This document shows, in pieces, positions 1 through 10,526 of a DNA stretch of 64,000 bases. The notes under the pieces are model-generated. The model ran no database searches, was not told where the DNA came from, and worked only from the letters and a program-made list of their open reading frames with translations. This DNA comes from Adineta steineri (lineage: Eukaryota > Rotifera > Eurotatoria > Adinetida > Adinetidae). The position numbers were made by a program, and so were the translations under genes. Where the stretch lies: positions 124,001-188,000 of the forward strand of contig CAJNOI010000115.1 of NCBI GenBank assembly GCA_905250115.1. The letters run 5' to 3'. Within the stretch, counting starts at the first letter, position 1. Every line of letters starts with the position of its first letter.

Positions 1-168
1 TTGCTACGGTTAATTGGTACAGCAGCAACTTGATTAGTATTATTTGTTGAGCTTGTTGTTGTTGATGATGTTGAATGTGTTTCATTGCCACGATTAATTG
101 GTACAGCAACAGCTTGATTAGTATTATTTGTTGAACTTGTTGTTGTAGATGATGTAGAATGTGTTTCA
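1..168. repeat. 84-bp coding tandem repeat, two full copies and continuing off the edge
   Basis: Bases 1-84 and 85-168 are near-identical, and the period (84) is divisible by three, so each unit adds 28 residues (pattern NETHSTSSTTTSSTNNTNQ then AVPINR) to the small heat-shock protein tail read on the minus strand. A truncated similarity continues to about base 175. Copy number beyond the edge is unknown. Confidence 0.9.
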
Positions 169-1237
169 TTGCTATGTGTTGATGGTGCAGAGGCAGTATG
201 ATCAGTATGTCCATCTGCGCCTCTTGTTACTGAAACTCTTCGTTTCTGTATTGTTATTGTACCACCACTAGCCAAAAGTTCTGGTGGGATATCAAGTGGT
301 AAGTTTGACAAATCTACAAAAAAACAATTAGATACATGAATGAATAAAATGATTAGTGAATTATACCCGAAGTTGTCAATGTTGTTTGTTTGTTTGATGT
401 TGTTGATGATGATGCATTGGGTTCATGAATAGCAAGTTGTTGATTACCTGCATTTGATGAGCGACGTTCAGTTGTATGTGTACTGTATGTTTGAGAACTA
501 CCACCAGTTGTTGTATCAACACTTTTAAGTAAATCAGCTATTTCTGGTGAAAGACCAGATGAACCATTTGTTGTTGTTGTTGTAGTAGTTTTCGTAACTG
601 ATGTTCGTCGAACTTGTTGACCTGGTGTTGATAAATTACCTGAATCATTTGATGTTGATAATAAACCTTGATTGTTTGATGTATTGAATTTATCTAAAGA
701 AAATGATACACGACGTTGATTATTAGCACTTTCATTAACATTTAAATGATCAATGTGTGGTGATGAACTAAGAGGAATTTCAACAACAAGCATATGAGCT
801 GCAGTTATAAATGATGCCATTGAATCAATATCAGCATTAGCTGGAACATCAAAGGTTCGTTCAAATTGTTTTTGCATATGACGACCTTCACTATGTTCTT
901 CATAAACACCTGATATAGTTAATTTACGATTTTGAATATAAATCTATATATAAAAAAAATTCATTAAAAAAAAAGAATACAAATGAATGTTTTTTTTTAT
1001 TATATTTACTTTAATTTGTTCAGGTTGAAAATTTTCAACATCAAATGTAATACGAAATTTTTCTGTATCATGAGAAAATTTATCTCTTACTAATTGTTGA
1101 TTTGGGCGACTGAGCCAACGAATATTGCTATCATCACCAGGTGCAAAATCAAATGCATTAAACCATATGTCGTTTTTATTAGCAGCAAGATTGGAACCTG
1201 CATTGGTTCGATGAATTGGTACAATTTGTGAAGACAT
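1..1237 (-). CDS. small heat-shock protein (Hsp20/alpha-crystallin) with long Ser/Thr tail, 3' end cut by window edge
   Basis: ATP-independent holdase chaperone of the Hsp20 family, presumably cytosolic or nuclear. Three exons fit: 1237-1010, 943-367 and 313 to the left edge, with introns of 66 and 53 bp and exact phase closure. Residues about 55-140 form the alpha-crystallin domain: the stretch DVENFQPEQIK at the end of exon 1 continues as NRKLTISG in exon 2, then ERTFDVPANADID and HMLVVEIP. The remainder (more than 230 residues) is Ser/Thr/Asn-rich, with a poly-Thr run and two RRxSVT-like sites, and ends in a 28-residue tandem repeat that is still open at base 1. Family members are usually 150-220 aa; this one exceeds 370, which is odd. 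No convincing heat-shock element was seen upstream. The family call is strong; the function of the tail is unknown. Confidence 0.85.
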
Positions 1238-3631
1238 TTTTAGAATATAATTATTGTTGTAAATAACTGTGGTTTATACGAATGATATTTATATATATAC
1301 ATATACGCATTTATATGTATATATATATATAGTTCTTTTTAAGTGGGTGGGTAAAAAACAACGTTTTATTCTCTAGATATGGCTTGTCCGCCTCCTTTTC
1401 TGCTAAATCTATACAATATATTTTTGTGTTTTGTTGATGGATGTGTCCATTTTGGGCTTTTCTTTCGCATGTCTAGATCGATATACAGGCAACATAACTA
1501 AAACAATGGGTTTCTATTCATAGTTGTTAACGAGTTGTCATGTCACATTTGTAAATACAAAAACCAGTCAGTCAGTCCATCAAGAGACCTTCAATACTTG
1601 TCATTGTGCACAATAACATAACGCATTAGAATGAAAAACAATTAGAATTAGAATATACACGAATTTTCTGGTAAACTATAAATAGTAAATTAAATAATGC
1701 CTACGATACAATTGCGTATAATTATATATCAAAATACAAATTGGTAAATTAAGATATATTTATAGACAATATTCTGCTTTTCTGATTTGGAAACTAATAC
1801 TATGTAGAGTGATATGTTCTCAATACGATATATGTTTTTTATTGGTTTATCTGTATAACTACACTCATTACTATCATTTACATTTATTTAATTCTGATTA
1901 GATGAGATGTAAGGTAATGAACATTATGAAATTATATACACAAATTTTAGATATAAATCTCATATATTTTCTGATGCTAAATATATTAGTCTTTGTTATT
2001 GCAAAATATATTGAAATTCTATATTAAGTTCTACTTGATTGACATATATACATATATCAATTATCTCGCATAAAAATAACTCAATGACATCATATTGTAT
2101 ACAAGTATTCTAACTATTAAAATATTAATAGAAGTGCGAAATAAAGTTATTTTTAGTTTTAATAGGTATACATTCGGATCTTGTTCTGAGAATAATTATA
2201 CAAAAAAAAGAAGTAAGCCATACTCTTGTATTCTTTTGCATTCGCAGTCACTTATAACATACCCTTTTTCTAAAACTTTTAATTAATTCACACAAGTATT
2301 CAGATATCGAGAATCAGTTCTTTCTACAATTTTTAAATAACTTCTATGCATATATCTATATAAAACATATAGTGTTAATGAGATAAGTTGAGTAGTACGT
2401 CTGATCGATTTTTCAAGTGTCATCTATAATCGAAAAACAAGAGACAAGATGAATAATGACGTTTCATAGTTTTCCATATAATAGTCAAGGAGTAACATCA
2501 ATGTGATTACAAGACAATGTAGTATACTTTTCATAGATTTTAATATTTAATTGTGAAAATAGTCTAATTGAATATCATACTAATGTGATCAAAAGGAGAT
2601 TGCATTTTTGAGTGATTATAATCACTATGTTTCTGAACGACTACGAATTGAAACTTATTCTACAGATTTTGAAAAATAAACCTTTCGTAAATGTATTCAT
2701 AATATACATTGTCTATATTGAATATGAAAACTAAGAGATATTCTATCGATTAATTGACAAATGGTACCAAAAGAACTATAATTCGGCAATTACAGATTTT
2801 GTTTTCGGTATACTCTGGATCTCTCAATTAATCACAGGGAGACCATTGAATTAATCTTCGTCAGAATGTCAAAAACAAACATCCGTCTATATTTATGAGT
2901 CGATCGTCTGTTGTAGAGGCGGGGTATTGAGTGCGATACTCAGTATCTTCGTACTTTTTTACTCAAAAATTGTAACTATCGAATATTTTTTAGAAGTATA
3001 ACTTAATGGTCGATATTAAATACAAATATATGAGTTATTTAATGAAATACTGCTATGAAACTTTATTTCCTTTGGACATTATAACGAGGTTAGATATTCA
3101 GTGAATTTCTAATGTAGATCAGATTATTTTTTATTAGTGGAAGAGTCGAGTATTTATACAAAGGAAGAAGACAAGAAGGTTACTTTTCTTTGTTTTCGCA
3201 TAATTACTCCGACAATATAAGAATTGAATAAAGAGATAAACGAGGACATATAACATCTGTATAGAGGTAAATAAAGACATATATCAGCTGGATAGAAAGA
3301 AAAAATGTATCGAGGGATACTATATAACAAATGAACAGTACCTCGATAGTCTGTGTTTTTTTCAAATATATTCACCTGTTCATTATTACTCGTAATGATC
3401 ATGATATGTTCAGTACTAAAAATTCCTTCAGATATATTTGTTTTTAATCAATTCAGTTGACAAATATGATCATCTTTTTTCTGACTTATATTCGATAGTA
3501 TAACCTTTTTTAAGAATCATGAAAGAAAAAATTCTTTATCATTTTTTGCTACATTTTGAGCAAAGTCTTATTTTTGTTATAAAAGAACAAACAATTAAAA
3601 ATAGTTTACATTTGCAATAACAAATTATTCT
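1238..3631. other. intergenic, nothing recognised
   Basis: AT-rich sequence between the start of the small heat-shock gene and the 3' end of the RING gene, both on the minus strand. It contains (TA)-rich runs near 1290-1332. Open frames here (e.g. 2095-2286, 3154-3402) have no family resemblance and codon content unlike the neighbouring genes. No tRNA or transposon ends were recognised. Confidence 0.6.
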
Positions 3632-4075
3632 TTACATAAAGACTTCAAGTAGATTATCAATATCATTTCTACAAATCGGACATGTTCTTCTTTGAGTATT
3701 ATTCCATAATTTTTTACTACAGGATACACATACACATAAATGTTTACAAGGTAATAAAACAACAGTTTTTTTATCATTCCAACAAACAATACATGAATTA
3801 GAATCATTTATTAATTCTTGTTGCAAATTCCGACGTGTAAATCTTGCATACGATGGTCGTGCTGAACGTTTATCAACATTAAATTGAAATGGAGTATAAT
3901 CGTCATCATCATCATCATTAACTACATTATTAATAGTTCTTGGATGATTATTTTTCACAACAATTGATTGACGAAATATAAATTTTTTTAATAAATAAAA
4001 ACTACCAATAGCTAAACAAATACTTATTATAATATTAACTTTATTCAATAATAATAATAATAATGAATCGATCAT
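3632..4075 (-). CDS. small membrane-anchored RING-finger protein (putative E3 ubiquitin ligase)
   Basis: Single-exon gene of 147 aa. A hydrophobic N-terminal segment (about residues 5-34, LLLLLL...IIISICLAIGSFYLL) predicts one membrane anchor. An acidic linker (six Asp) follows, then a C-terminal C3HC4 RING: C95-x2-C98, C110-x-H112, C116-x2-C119 and C132-x2-C135. This layout recalls MUL1/CGRRF1-like C-terminal RING ligases, in which the RING faces the cytosol and recruits E2 enzymes, but no specific orthologue can be named. The ATG at 4075 is the first in frame and gives a sensible membrane N-terminus. RING identity is secure; substrate and organelle are unknown. Confidence 0.75.
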   Translation of the reverse strand: MIDSLLLLLLNKVNIIISICLAIGSFYLLKKFIFRQSIVVKNNHPRTINNVVNDDDDDDYTPFQFNVDKRSARPSYARFTRRNLQQELINDSNSCIVCWNDKKTVVLLPCKHLCVCVSCSKKLWNNTQRRTCPICRNDIDNLLEVFM

Positions 4076-4335
4076 TTATTAAATAGAAATTTTAAAATCA
4101 AAGAAAAAGAAATTTATCTAAAATTAGTATTATTTATTTTTTATCATTTAAATAGAAATACATATTAAAATATTTGTTTAAAGAAAATTTTGAAAAAAAA
4201 AAGAATTTAATATAAATCTATCGATATTCAACAAAAAATTGTTTATCATGATATATGTATATATATACACAACATACGGTTGATCATATTTTGAACAAGT
4301 TGCATACACATATATTTTGAGCATTTGTTATCAAT

Positions 4336-4488
4336 TTATTTATCATTATTATTAAAATTTGTTGAAGTAGTTGATGGTGGTCGTGTTGTAACAAATTCAT
4401 CAAATCCATGTGCAAATGTATATGAAATGTAAATACCTTTCCATGAATTGTGATCATCATCAGACAAAGATATTATTAATCGAGACAT
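4336..4488 (-). CDS. possible small protein, unrecognised
   Basis: From the first ATG in the frame (4488) this encodes 50 aa ending at 4336: MSRLIISLSDDDHNSWKG, then an aromatic stretch and a Pro/Thr/Asn tail. The codons (ACA, TCA, GAT, AAT, CCA) resemble real genes in this window more than flanking DNA does, and the frame is open upstream to 4551 without an ATG, so it could also be the last exon of a gene whose other exons I cannot find. No domain recognised. It lies 260 bp upstream of the RING gene on the same strand. Could be chance. Confidence 0.25.
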   Translation of the reverse strand: MSRLIISLSDDDHNSWKGIYISYTFAHGFDEFVTTRPPSTTSTNFNNNDK

Positions 4489-4551
4489 TTTATAATAAAT
4501 GGAACAAGATTCTTTGTTGTTCACGTCGATGAATCGAACTTTTGAGGACAA

Positions 4552-5098
4552 GACATTAAGAATGTGTGAGAGAGAGAAAACGAAAATTCATGATATATAT
4601 GTATTCTTTCTATATCTCGATGGACGCGTCAAAATTGTCTTATTCTTTTCGTTTTGTACTTGTTCGTTATAATCATTTAAATATATATATATATGGTCTA
4701 AAGAGCACTGTTTTAGTTTCCGAAAATGAAAAAAAACAACCTACTTTAAATAATAGCACTTACATTTGTTATCAATCGATTGATTATTTAGAAAGAAAAA
4801 ATTTAATATATATATAAAAGCGCTCAAAATGCTAAACCAAAAAATATATATCAGATGTATACAAGCATGAGAAGAAACAAAAGATAGTTATTACAATGGT
4901 TTAATGTTTATATAAGTATATATGCATAAGTGAAAAATAACATTAAGATTCATGACAACTGCTTTAGTTCTTTAAAGCTCAGTTTTGTTTGCTAAAAGTC
5001 AACTAATCGTATTGTTTGTAAAATCAATCTATTCACTCTAAATATGTACAAATGTTTTGGGTCAAAAAAACATCTTTTCTAATTTTTATAGTTTATGC
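4552..5098. other. intergenic, nothing recognised
   Basis: AT-rich spacer with GA- and TA-rich patches upstream of a transposon insertion. Only compositional open frames (4566-4817) are present and none resembles a protein family. Confidence 0.5.
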
Positions 5099-5320
5099 TA
5101 CTAGTGCAGTGGCGGATTTAGGGGGAGGAACGATCACTCCCATCGCCCCTCCCCTTCCGAATTTTTCTTTTATTTTTTACAGCAAAAACGAACGGAAAAA
5201 TAGGTTTACACTACTTCGATTGGACTCAAAAAATAGCTTTTAGCCAAAATCGTCCCTCCATACTCAAAAAAAATCGCTCCCCTCTCCTTCCAAAATCCTA
5301 GATCCGCCACTGTACTAGTA
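5099..5320. mobile_element. hAT-type MITE, 206 bp, with 8-bp target-site duplication
   Basis: The element runs 5107-5312. Its ends are inverted repeats: left CAGTGGCGGATTTAGG and right CCTAGATCCGCCACTG (15 of 16 pair). It is flanked by tactagtg (5099-5106) and tactagta (5313-5320), a 7/8-match 8-bp duplication as hAT transposases make. The interior is short, GC-richer than its surroundings, and has no transposase, so it would need a helper in trans. The reading frame 5052-5243 that crosses it is only element sequence. The near-perfect ends and duplication suggest a fairly recent insertion. It sits just past the poly(A) signal of GLRX3. Confidence 0.85.
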
Positions 5321-5436
5321 CATGGCAATACAAAGAATCTGCTAGATAGTGATAATTTCCTAACCAACATCTATAAGTTTTCATTAAATGTAATCTAGAA
5401 TAAGTGAGAAAATTTTTTTTATGCATTTAATAATGC

Positions 5437-5442
5437 TTTATT
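5437..5442 (-). terminator. poly(A) signal of GLRX3
   Basis: AATAAA on the minus strand, about 64 bases beyond the GLRX3 stop codon. Confidence 0.5.
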
Positions 5443-5505
5443 ATCGTGATTTTTCTTTATTTTTTGAAAAGTAAAGAAAGCGGAGCAAAAAAATAAATAA
5501 ATAAT

Positions 5506-6558
5506 TTAAACAGCCAACCCTTGATTTCCCTTTAATGTTTGTACTAATGTTCCTTCTTCATTCATTTGTTTAAGTATATCTAAACCACCGACAAATTGTC
5601 CATTGACATATACTTGTGGATATGTTTGCCATGATGAATATTCTTTAAGTTTTTGTCGAACATTTTCATCTTGTAATATATCAAATGTTTTAAAATCTTT
5701 TATATTTGCATTATCTAATAAATTTAATAATTCTTTTGTAAATCCACATCTTGGCGTTTCAGGTGTACCTTTAATGAAAAGCATTAATGGTGCTTGATTA
5801 ATTAAACTTTCTAAATATTTTTTCATATCTTTTTCTTTTTCATGTGTTTTTTGTTGATTTAATTTTAAATCAAATTCACCATTTTCAATCATTTGTTTCA
5901 TTATATCTAAACCACCAATTAATTCACCATCAACAAATAATTGTGGATATGTATTCCAATTTGAATGTTTTTTTAATTGTTCACGAATATTTTGATCCGA
6001 AAGAACATCAAATGTACTATATTTGATTTTATTATCATCAAGTATATGACATGCTTGTCGACTAAAACCACATTGAGGATCCGTTGGTGTACCTTTCATA
6101 AATAAAATCACAGGTGATGATGATAATAATTCTTTGATTTTCTTTTCAACATTTATATCCGTATCATTTTTTGATTCAATTTTTGTTGATGTTATTGCTT
6201 TTTCATGAATATGATATTTGATTTTTTTTAATAAATCACCTTGATTAAAACCATCAACACGATCAATTAATTTTGTTTGATGATAGAAAAGTACAGTTGG
6301 TACAGCATTCACATTTTGTAATGTAAGAAAATCAGAAAAATGATCAGCATTTAAACGACATACTGTTAATTGTTGATTAAATTCTCCATCACGATTTATT
6401 GCTAATAAAGCTTCATTAACTGTTTTACAAACCGGTATTTGTTCTAATTCAATATGAACAAGTAATAATTTATTGATAATTAATGATGATTTTATATATT
6501 CATCAAAATCTTTTTGTGTAGCGATTTGATGAACATCAGAAATCGATTGATTCGACAT
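5506..6558 (-). CDS. GLRX3: glutaredoxin-3 / PICOT (thioredoxin-like plus two monothiol glutaredoxin domains)
   Basis: Single-exon gene of 350 aa, the usual PICOT length and architecture. Family role: binds a bridging [2Fe-2S] cluster with glutathione and delivers iron-sulfur equivalents in the cytosol. The thioredoxin-like domain (about 5-115) lacks a CxxC, retaining only C44. The first Grx domain (about 135-230) has CGFS at 163-166, TYPQLFVDGELIGG and GGLDIM. The second (about 245-340) has CGFT at 271-274 in place of the canonical CGFS, plus TYPQVYVNG and GGLDIL. The ATG lies 7 nt after a strong acceptor (TTCTGTTTTGTAG) and only 124 bp beyond the stop of U2AF1 on the same strand, suggesting trans-splicing from a polycistronic transcript. 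Identity is secure. Confidence 0.95.
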   Translation of the reverse strand: MSNQSISDVHQIATQKDFDEYIKSSLIINKLLLVHIELEQIPVCKTVNEALLAINRDGEFNQQLTVCRLNADHFSDFLTLQNVNAVPTVLFYHQTKLIDRVDGFNQGDLLKKIKYHIHEKAITSTKIESKNDTDINVEKKIKELLSSSPVILFMKGTPTDPQCGFSRQACHILDDNKIKYSTFDVLSDQNIREQLKKHSNWNTYPQLFVDGELIGGLDIMKQMIENGEFDLKLNQQKTHEKEKDMKKYLESLINQAPLMLFIKGTPETPRCGFTKELLNLLDNANIKDFKTFDILQDENVRQKLKEYSSWQTYPQVYVNGQFVGGLDILKQMNEEGTLVQTLKGNQGLAV

Positions 6559-6682
6559 GATTTATCTACAAAACAGAAGAATGTTTGTTATATTCTTGTT
6601 TAATTTTTATATACAAAACAAATAATTAATGCAATATAAAAAAAAGAGTGAAAAACACTAAAACAATTTATATCTTTTGAGT
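6559..6682 (-). promoter_or_regulatory. intercistronic spacer with candidate trans-splice acceptor
   Basis: 124 bp separate the U2AF1 stop from the GLRX3 ATG. A pyrimidine-rich tract ending in TAG (at 6566-6567 in plus coordinates) lies 7 nt before the ATG. No full AATAAA occurs between the genes (only ATTAAA), and no GT donor for an ordinary leader intron is evident in so short a space. Spliced-leader trans-splicing is known in bdelloid rotifers; that it acts here is inference. Confidence 0.5.
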
Positions 6683-8966
6683 TTAATGACGACGATGTTT
6701 TCTTGGCGGTGAAGGACTACGTGATCTAAAAGAAATCATCATAATTATTAAATTTATTTCTTAGTAGAATAAAATACAAACCTTGGCCGTTGTTTACGAA
6801 GTCGTTTTTTTGCATCTTGTGATATCGTTTTAATATGCATAAAATTACAAAAACCACTTCTATTACACTACAAATAATAAATATTCAATATATTTTCTTA
6901 TAGATAATTATTGAATTACTTACTGAACCTACTTCATACTGTCTACAACTTGCTTCTTTGAAATCAGTTACAGGACTAAAACAATAATCATAAAATATAT
7001 TTCCTAGAATATGTAAATCGATTTTTATCTGTCTATCAATAATTCAATACGTATGACCATGTTCTCTACATTACACGCCTAGACTTTAAAAATAGAAATT
7101 TACCTATGTTTGTCTATTCTACACAAGCATCGTTTAAAATAATCCCACTGTGTTTCTCGGATAAAAGCATTTTATATTAGGATGCCGGATTGATTGATTC
7201 AGATGAAAGTATAATCGCACGTCTATCCTGTCAGCTTAGTGAATCGATTTATGATGAATAGTACTTTTAAATTTAATTAAATAATATTTACCTTAATTCT
7301 GCATAGATAGGTTTTCGATCAAACCATCGTTTATTAAGCTCAGTTACAGCTCGATCAGCATCTTGTTCATATCGAAACTAAATGATCGTATTTATTTTTA
7401 TAGTAAAAATAAATAAATAGATTTTACTTTAATATAAATATTTCCTACAAGATGTTCGCCAAGATTATCACAAACAGTCATTGCTTCAACGTGTCCATAC
7501 TAAATCAGTTATATACAAATTGCAATTGAGGATAAAATAGAAGAAATAAAATAGGAATCACGAAAAAAAAATGATATATATATGTGTGCACAATTATCCT
7601 AAAAAACCTGTAAAAACAGAATTTTTCATATTTATCATTGTACCTTTTTTTTGTTTTTATATGTATGAAGTGCATTTTGTTATAATAGAAAAGAAATGAA
7701 GAGTTCCTCCTGCAAAAATGGGTTTAGAAAAAAAACAAAGAATTTGAGAATATTATTAATAAATATTGTACGTGATATTTGGAGATGTAAGTGTTGTTGA
7801 TGTCTGTTTTTCACATATCAAGCCTGCAATAATGGATAGAAGCTTAACCAGATAGAAAAGAAAGAATGATCAAAGTTTAACGTTTTTTTTTCTCATTTTT
7901 TAGATTTAGGTTCAAGAATAAGATAAAACGAAAAAATCTTCGAATTAAGTTTATAAAATCTATTTCACTTACCTTTCCTTCAACTTCTAAAAAAACTTCT
8001 TCGAAGAATTCACTAGAAAATAGAAAATATAATCAATATAGATACAAAATTTTCTAAGAGGTTTATCTTTTCCGAAGTTTAATAAGAGAGAAATCTATCA
8101 TCTATTTTGAAATAAACTAAGAATCATTTATTTTACACTATCGAACAAGTCCTCGAGCAGTACGTGATGAGAAATGTACGAAGTTATAGTTCTTGCGAAG
8201 TTCAACTAAAAATATTCAGTCGTCGCTGATTATGAAATGGATAATAGTTTTACACATGACTTCTCTTAGTACAAAATCAAACACGATAGATAGAAATGCA
8301 TTAATATATTAGGACTATGGTGACAAGCGTTTGGTAAATACTGAATTCAATTTATTACAAATTTGTATCGATAAGAAGTGCATTCTACATATTTCTCAAA
8401 TAAATTCAACAGAAATAATATTTCAACTTATGAAATTAATTCTAATTGTTATTTTTTTAGCTCAATTTGAAGATAATGATATATATACTTACTCAAAATG
8501 TTTTTGTACTTCTTCCTCAGAATATTGATTTCCATGGTATTGTTCGACTAGAAAGGAATTATTAAATAAAATATGATTAAATTGAATATTCTCTTACCAA
8601 GACCAGTGTCTGGTTTGGTGATAGAAGTATTATTTGGATTTAAATATAGATTTTTCAAAAGAACTGTCTAGAATGTAGAAAAATAATTTTCCATTGTTCG
8701 TAGAAAAAGAACGTTTATATCATACTTGACTAAACGTAGGCTTATTATGAACACGAGAACATCTTAAAATAGAATGAAAAGTATATATTTATATATATAA
8801 GTGCATATAAACTTTTTACCGTTCGCCATGACGACAAGCACCAATTTTAAAATAAAATGAACAGTTTACTCTTAAAAATTAAATAATTAACATTCGATTA
8901 CTAAATTAAATATATTATTTACTTGTCTTGTTCAGTACCAAAAATCGACGCAAGATATTCAGCCAT
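6683..8966 (-). CDS. U2AF1: U2AF small subunit (U2AF35), 3' splice-site AG recognition factor
   Basis: Eleven exons join in phase to 211 aa (human about 240): 8966-8923, 8870-8820, 8762-8726, then exons in about 8665-8530, 8012-7973, 7499-7428, 7377-7292, and three more down to the stop at 6683. The start is MAEYLASIFGTEQDKVNCSF, almost the family consensus. Order: first CCCH zinc finger (CSFYFKIGACRHGERC), the atypical U2AF-homology RRM with EFFEEVF, VCDNLGEHLVGNIYIKF and RWFDRKPIYAELSPV, second CCCH finger (CRQYEVGSCNRSGFCNFMH), then a very short RS tail (RPRSRSPSPPRKHRRH) lacking the long Arg/Ser/Gly stretch of vertebrates. It pairs with U2AF65 and reads the intron-terminal AG. Probably the first gene of a unit with GLRX3. 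Confidence 0.93.
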
Positions 8967-10478
8967 TAGAAATCAAGCTCACTTTCTATTTGCTTTTTTC
9001 TTCTACGCGATAGAAAGAACGATGGAGATTGATCTAAAATGCCGTCGTTATAAAGGTAAGTAATAAGTAGCTTCTCATTTTTTTTGTTCATTGAAGTGTG
9101 ACAGATAATAATTGCAGCTGTTCAGATTAAGTAAATGTCACTAAGATCAATTTAATTTAAATATAGATTGTAGTGACAAATGAAAGTAAAGATAAAATTG
9201 ATTGCAAACATATTATCTAAAAATCAAAGGTGTTTACATTTATATTTATAACCGTGAATTTAAGCAAATATTTAGGTGTGATCTCTAAGTAAAGAGAAGA
9301 AATTAACCAATCATTTACAAGATGAGAGTGATAGATTGCATAGTAATGACATCTAGTTAAAATTAATTTATATAAGATATTGAAATTTTTGTTAAAGGAC
9401 TTATGAGAAAATCTTTTGAGATCATACCATCCTTCTTTAGATCCGATAAGATAAAAGGAGTTTGAGTCCAAAAATTTGTTATCACGTTAAGAGATTTTGT
9501 TGCACGACCAAGTTCTTCTTTTTGTTACATTATACTTAATATTTAATTATGAATAAATTAATATAAAGATTGTTTTAAAAGTTGTTAGAATGATAGTATC
9601 AATAGAATAAGAAAAGAGTATATGCTTTTGAAATGATCGATTGTTTTATTCATAGTTGATAATAAAGATATATAAAGTGTAAAAGGTAAAATTTGATTAG
9701 AAACTTTATGACCGTGACGGTAATCGGAAAAATATTAGTGACCCCAACCTATATGACCTAATGTTTTTATTTCATGACAAAATACATAGTAAGGATGTAT
9801 AAAAAAAATCCCACATCATATATTCTGAAACATATACAACTTTACAAGAGCTTGAACTTTTTGCTAATTATCATCAGAATACTGTATTTTTGAAAAAAAT
9901 ATTATAACTTTTCAAGAATAATGGGAAACCTGATGTTGAAATTATGAATTGTTTCATATCTTTTAACGTGCTTATTGTCTGATATAATAATCATATAAGA
10001 ACGATGTAAAAAGTACCCTATTACAATAACATAATGTTACGAGAGAAGAAATGAAAAGATCGAAAAGTTTTACAATAAAATATATTCGTTAAGGTTCGTT
10101 TATTATTCAAAGTAAAAAGTTGATATTTTCATATCAGTTCTTCTGCTGTTTCTAAGAAGTTCACGGCATTCAATTACAAAAAGTAATAAACTAAAAATCA
10201 TACTCTTATTCTTACTGTATTATAAATATTTGTCTTGTGCATAATATCACATAACTACGAAATTTCTCGTATTCATAACAGACTCTTATTCATTCACTGA
10301 ATTTCTGTTGACAGTTTGACTGTGTTCGTGTTTTAATATATAAAAAGAAAACAAATTTCACACATAATAATATACATAATATGAAAAAGAAAACAAGAAA
10401 ATACACTAAAACTAAAATATCTACCGTTCACACAAAATAAGAAATATATAAAAAAAAGAAAGAAAACAATGAATAAGC
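8967..10478. other. intergenic, nothing recognised
   Basis: Between the U2AF1 start and the 3' end of the RalGPS gene, both on the minus strand. AT-rich without low-complexity structure; the frame at 9217-9471 has no family resemblance. Presumably includes the U2AF1 promoter, but no TATA or other core element stands out. Confidence 0.5.
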
Positions 10479-10484
10479 TTTATT
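10479..10484 (-). terminator. poly(A) signal of the RalGPS gene
   Basis: AATAAA on the minus strand, 43 bases past the stop codon at 10527. Confidence 0.55.
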
Positions 10485-10526
10485 TGATATTTTTCTCTGT
10501 AATACACGTAACAAGTTGATAATTCT

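Noticed and set aside
5052-5243. Open frame with a hydrophobic start resembling a signal peptide
   Set aside because: It runs into the hAT MITE and most of its residues are translated element sequence.
7428-8012. Suspected non-canonical splice junction in U2AF1 between the EFFEEVF and YGHVEA exons
   Set aside because: On re-reading, the exon ends GGA AAG followed by GTAAGT, so an ordinary GT-AG intron joins the two in phase.
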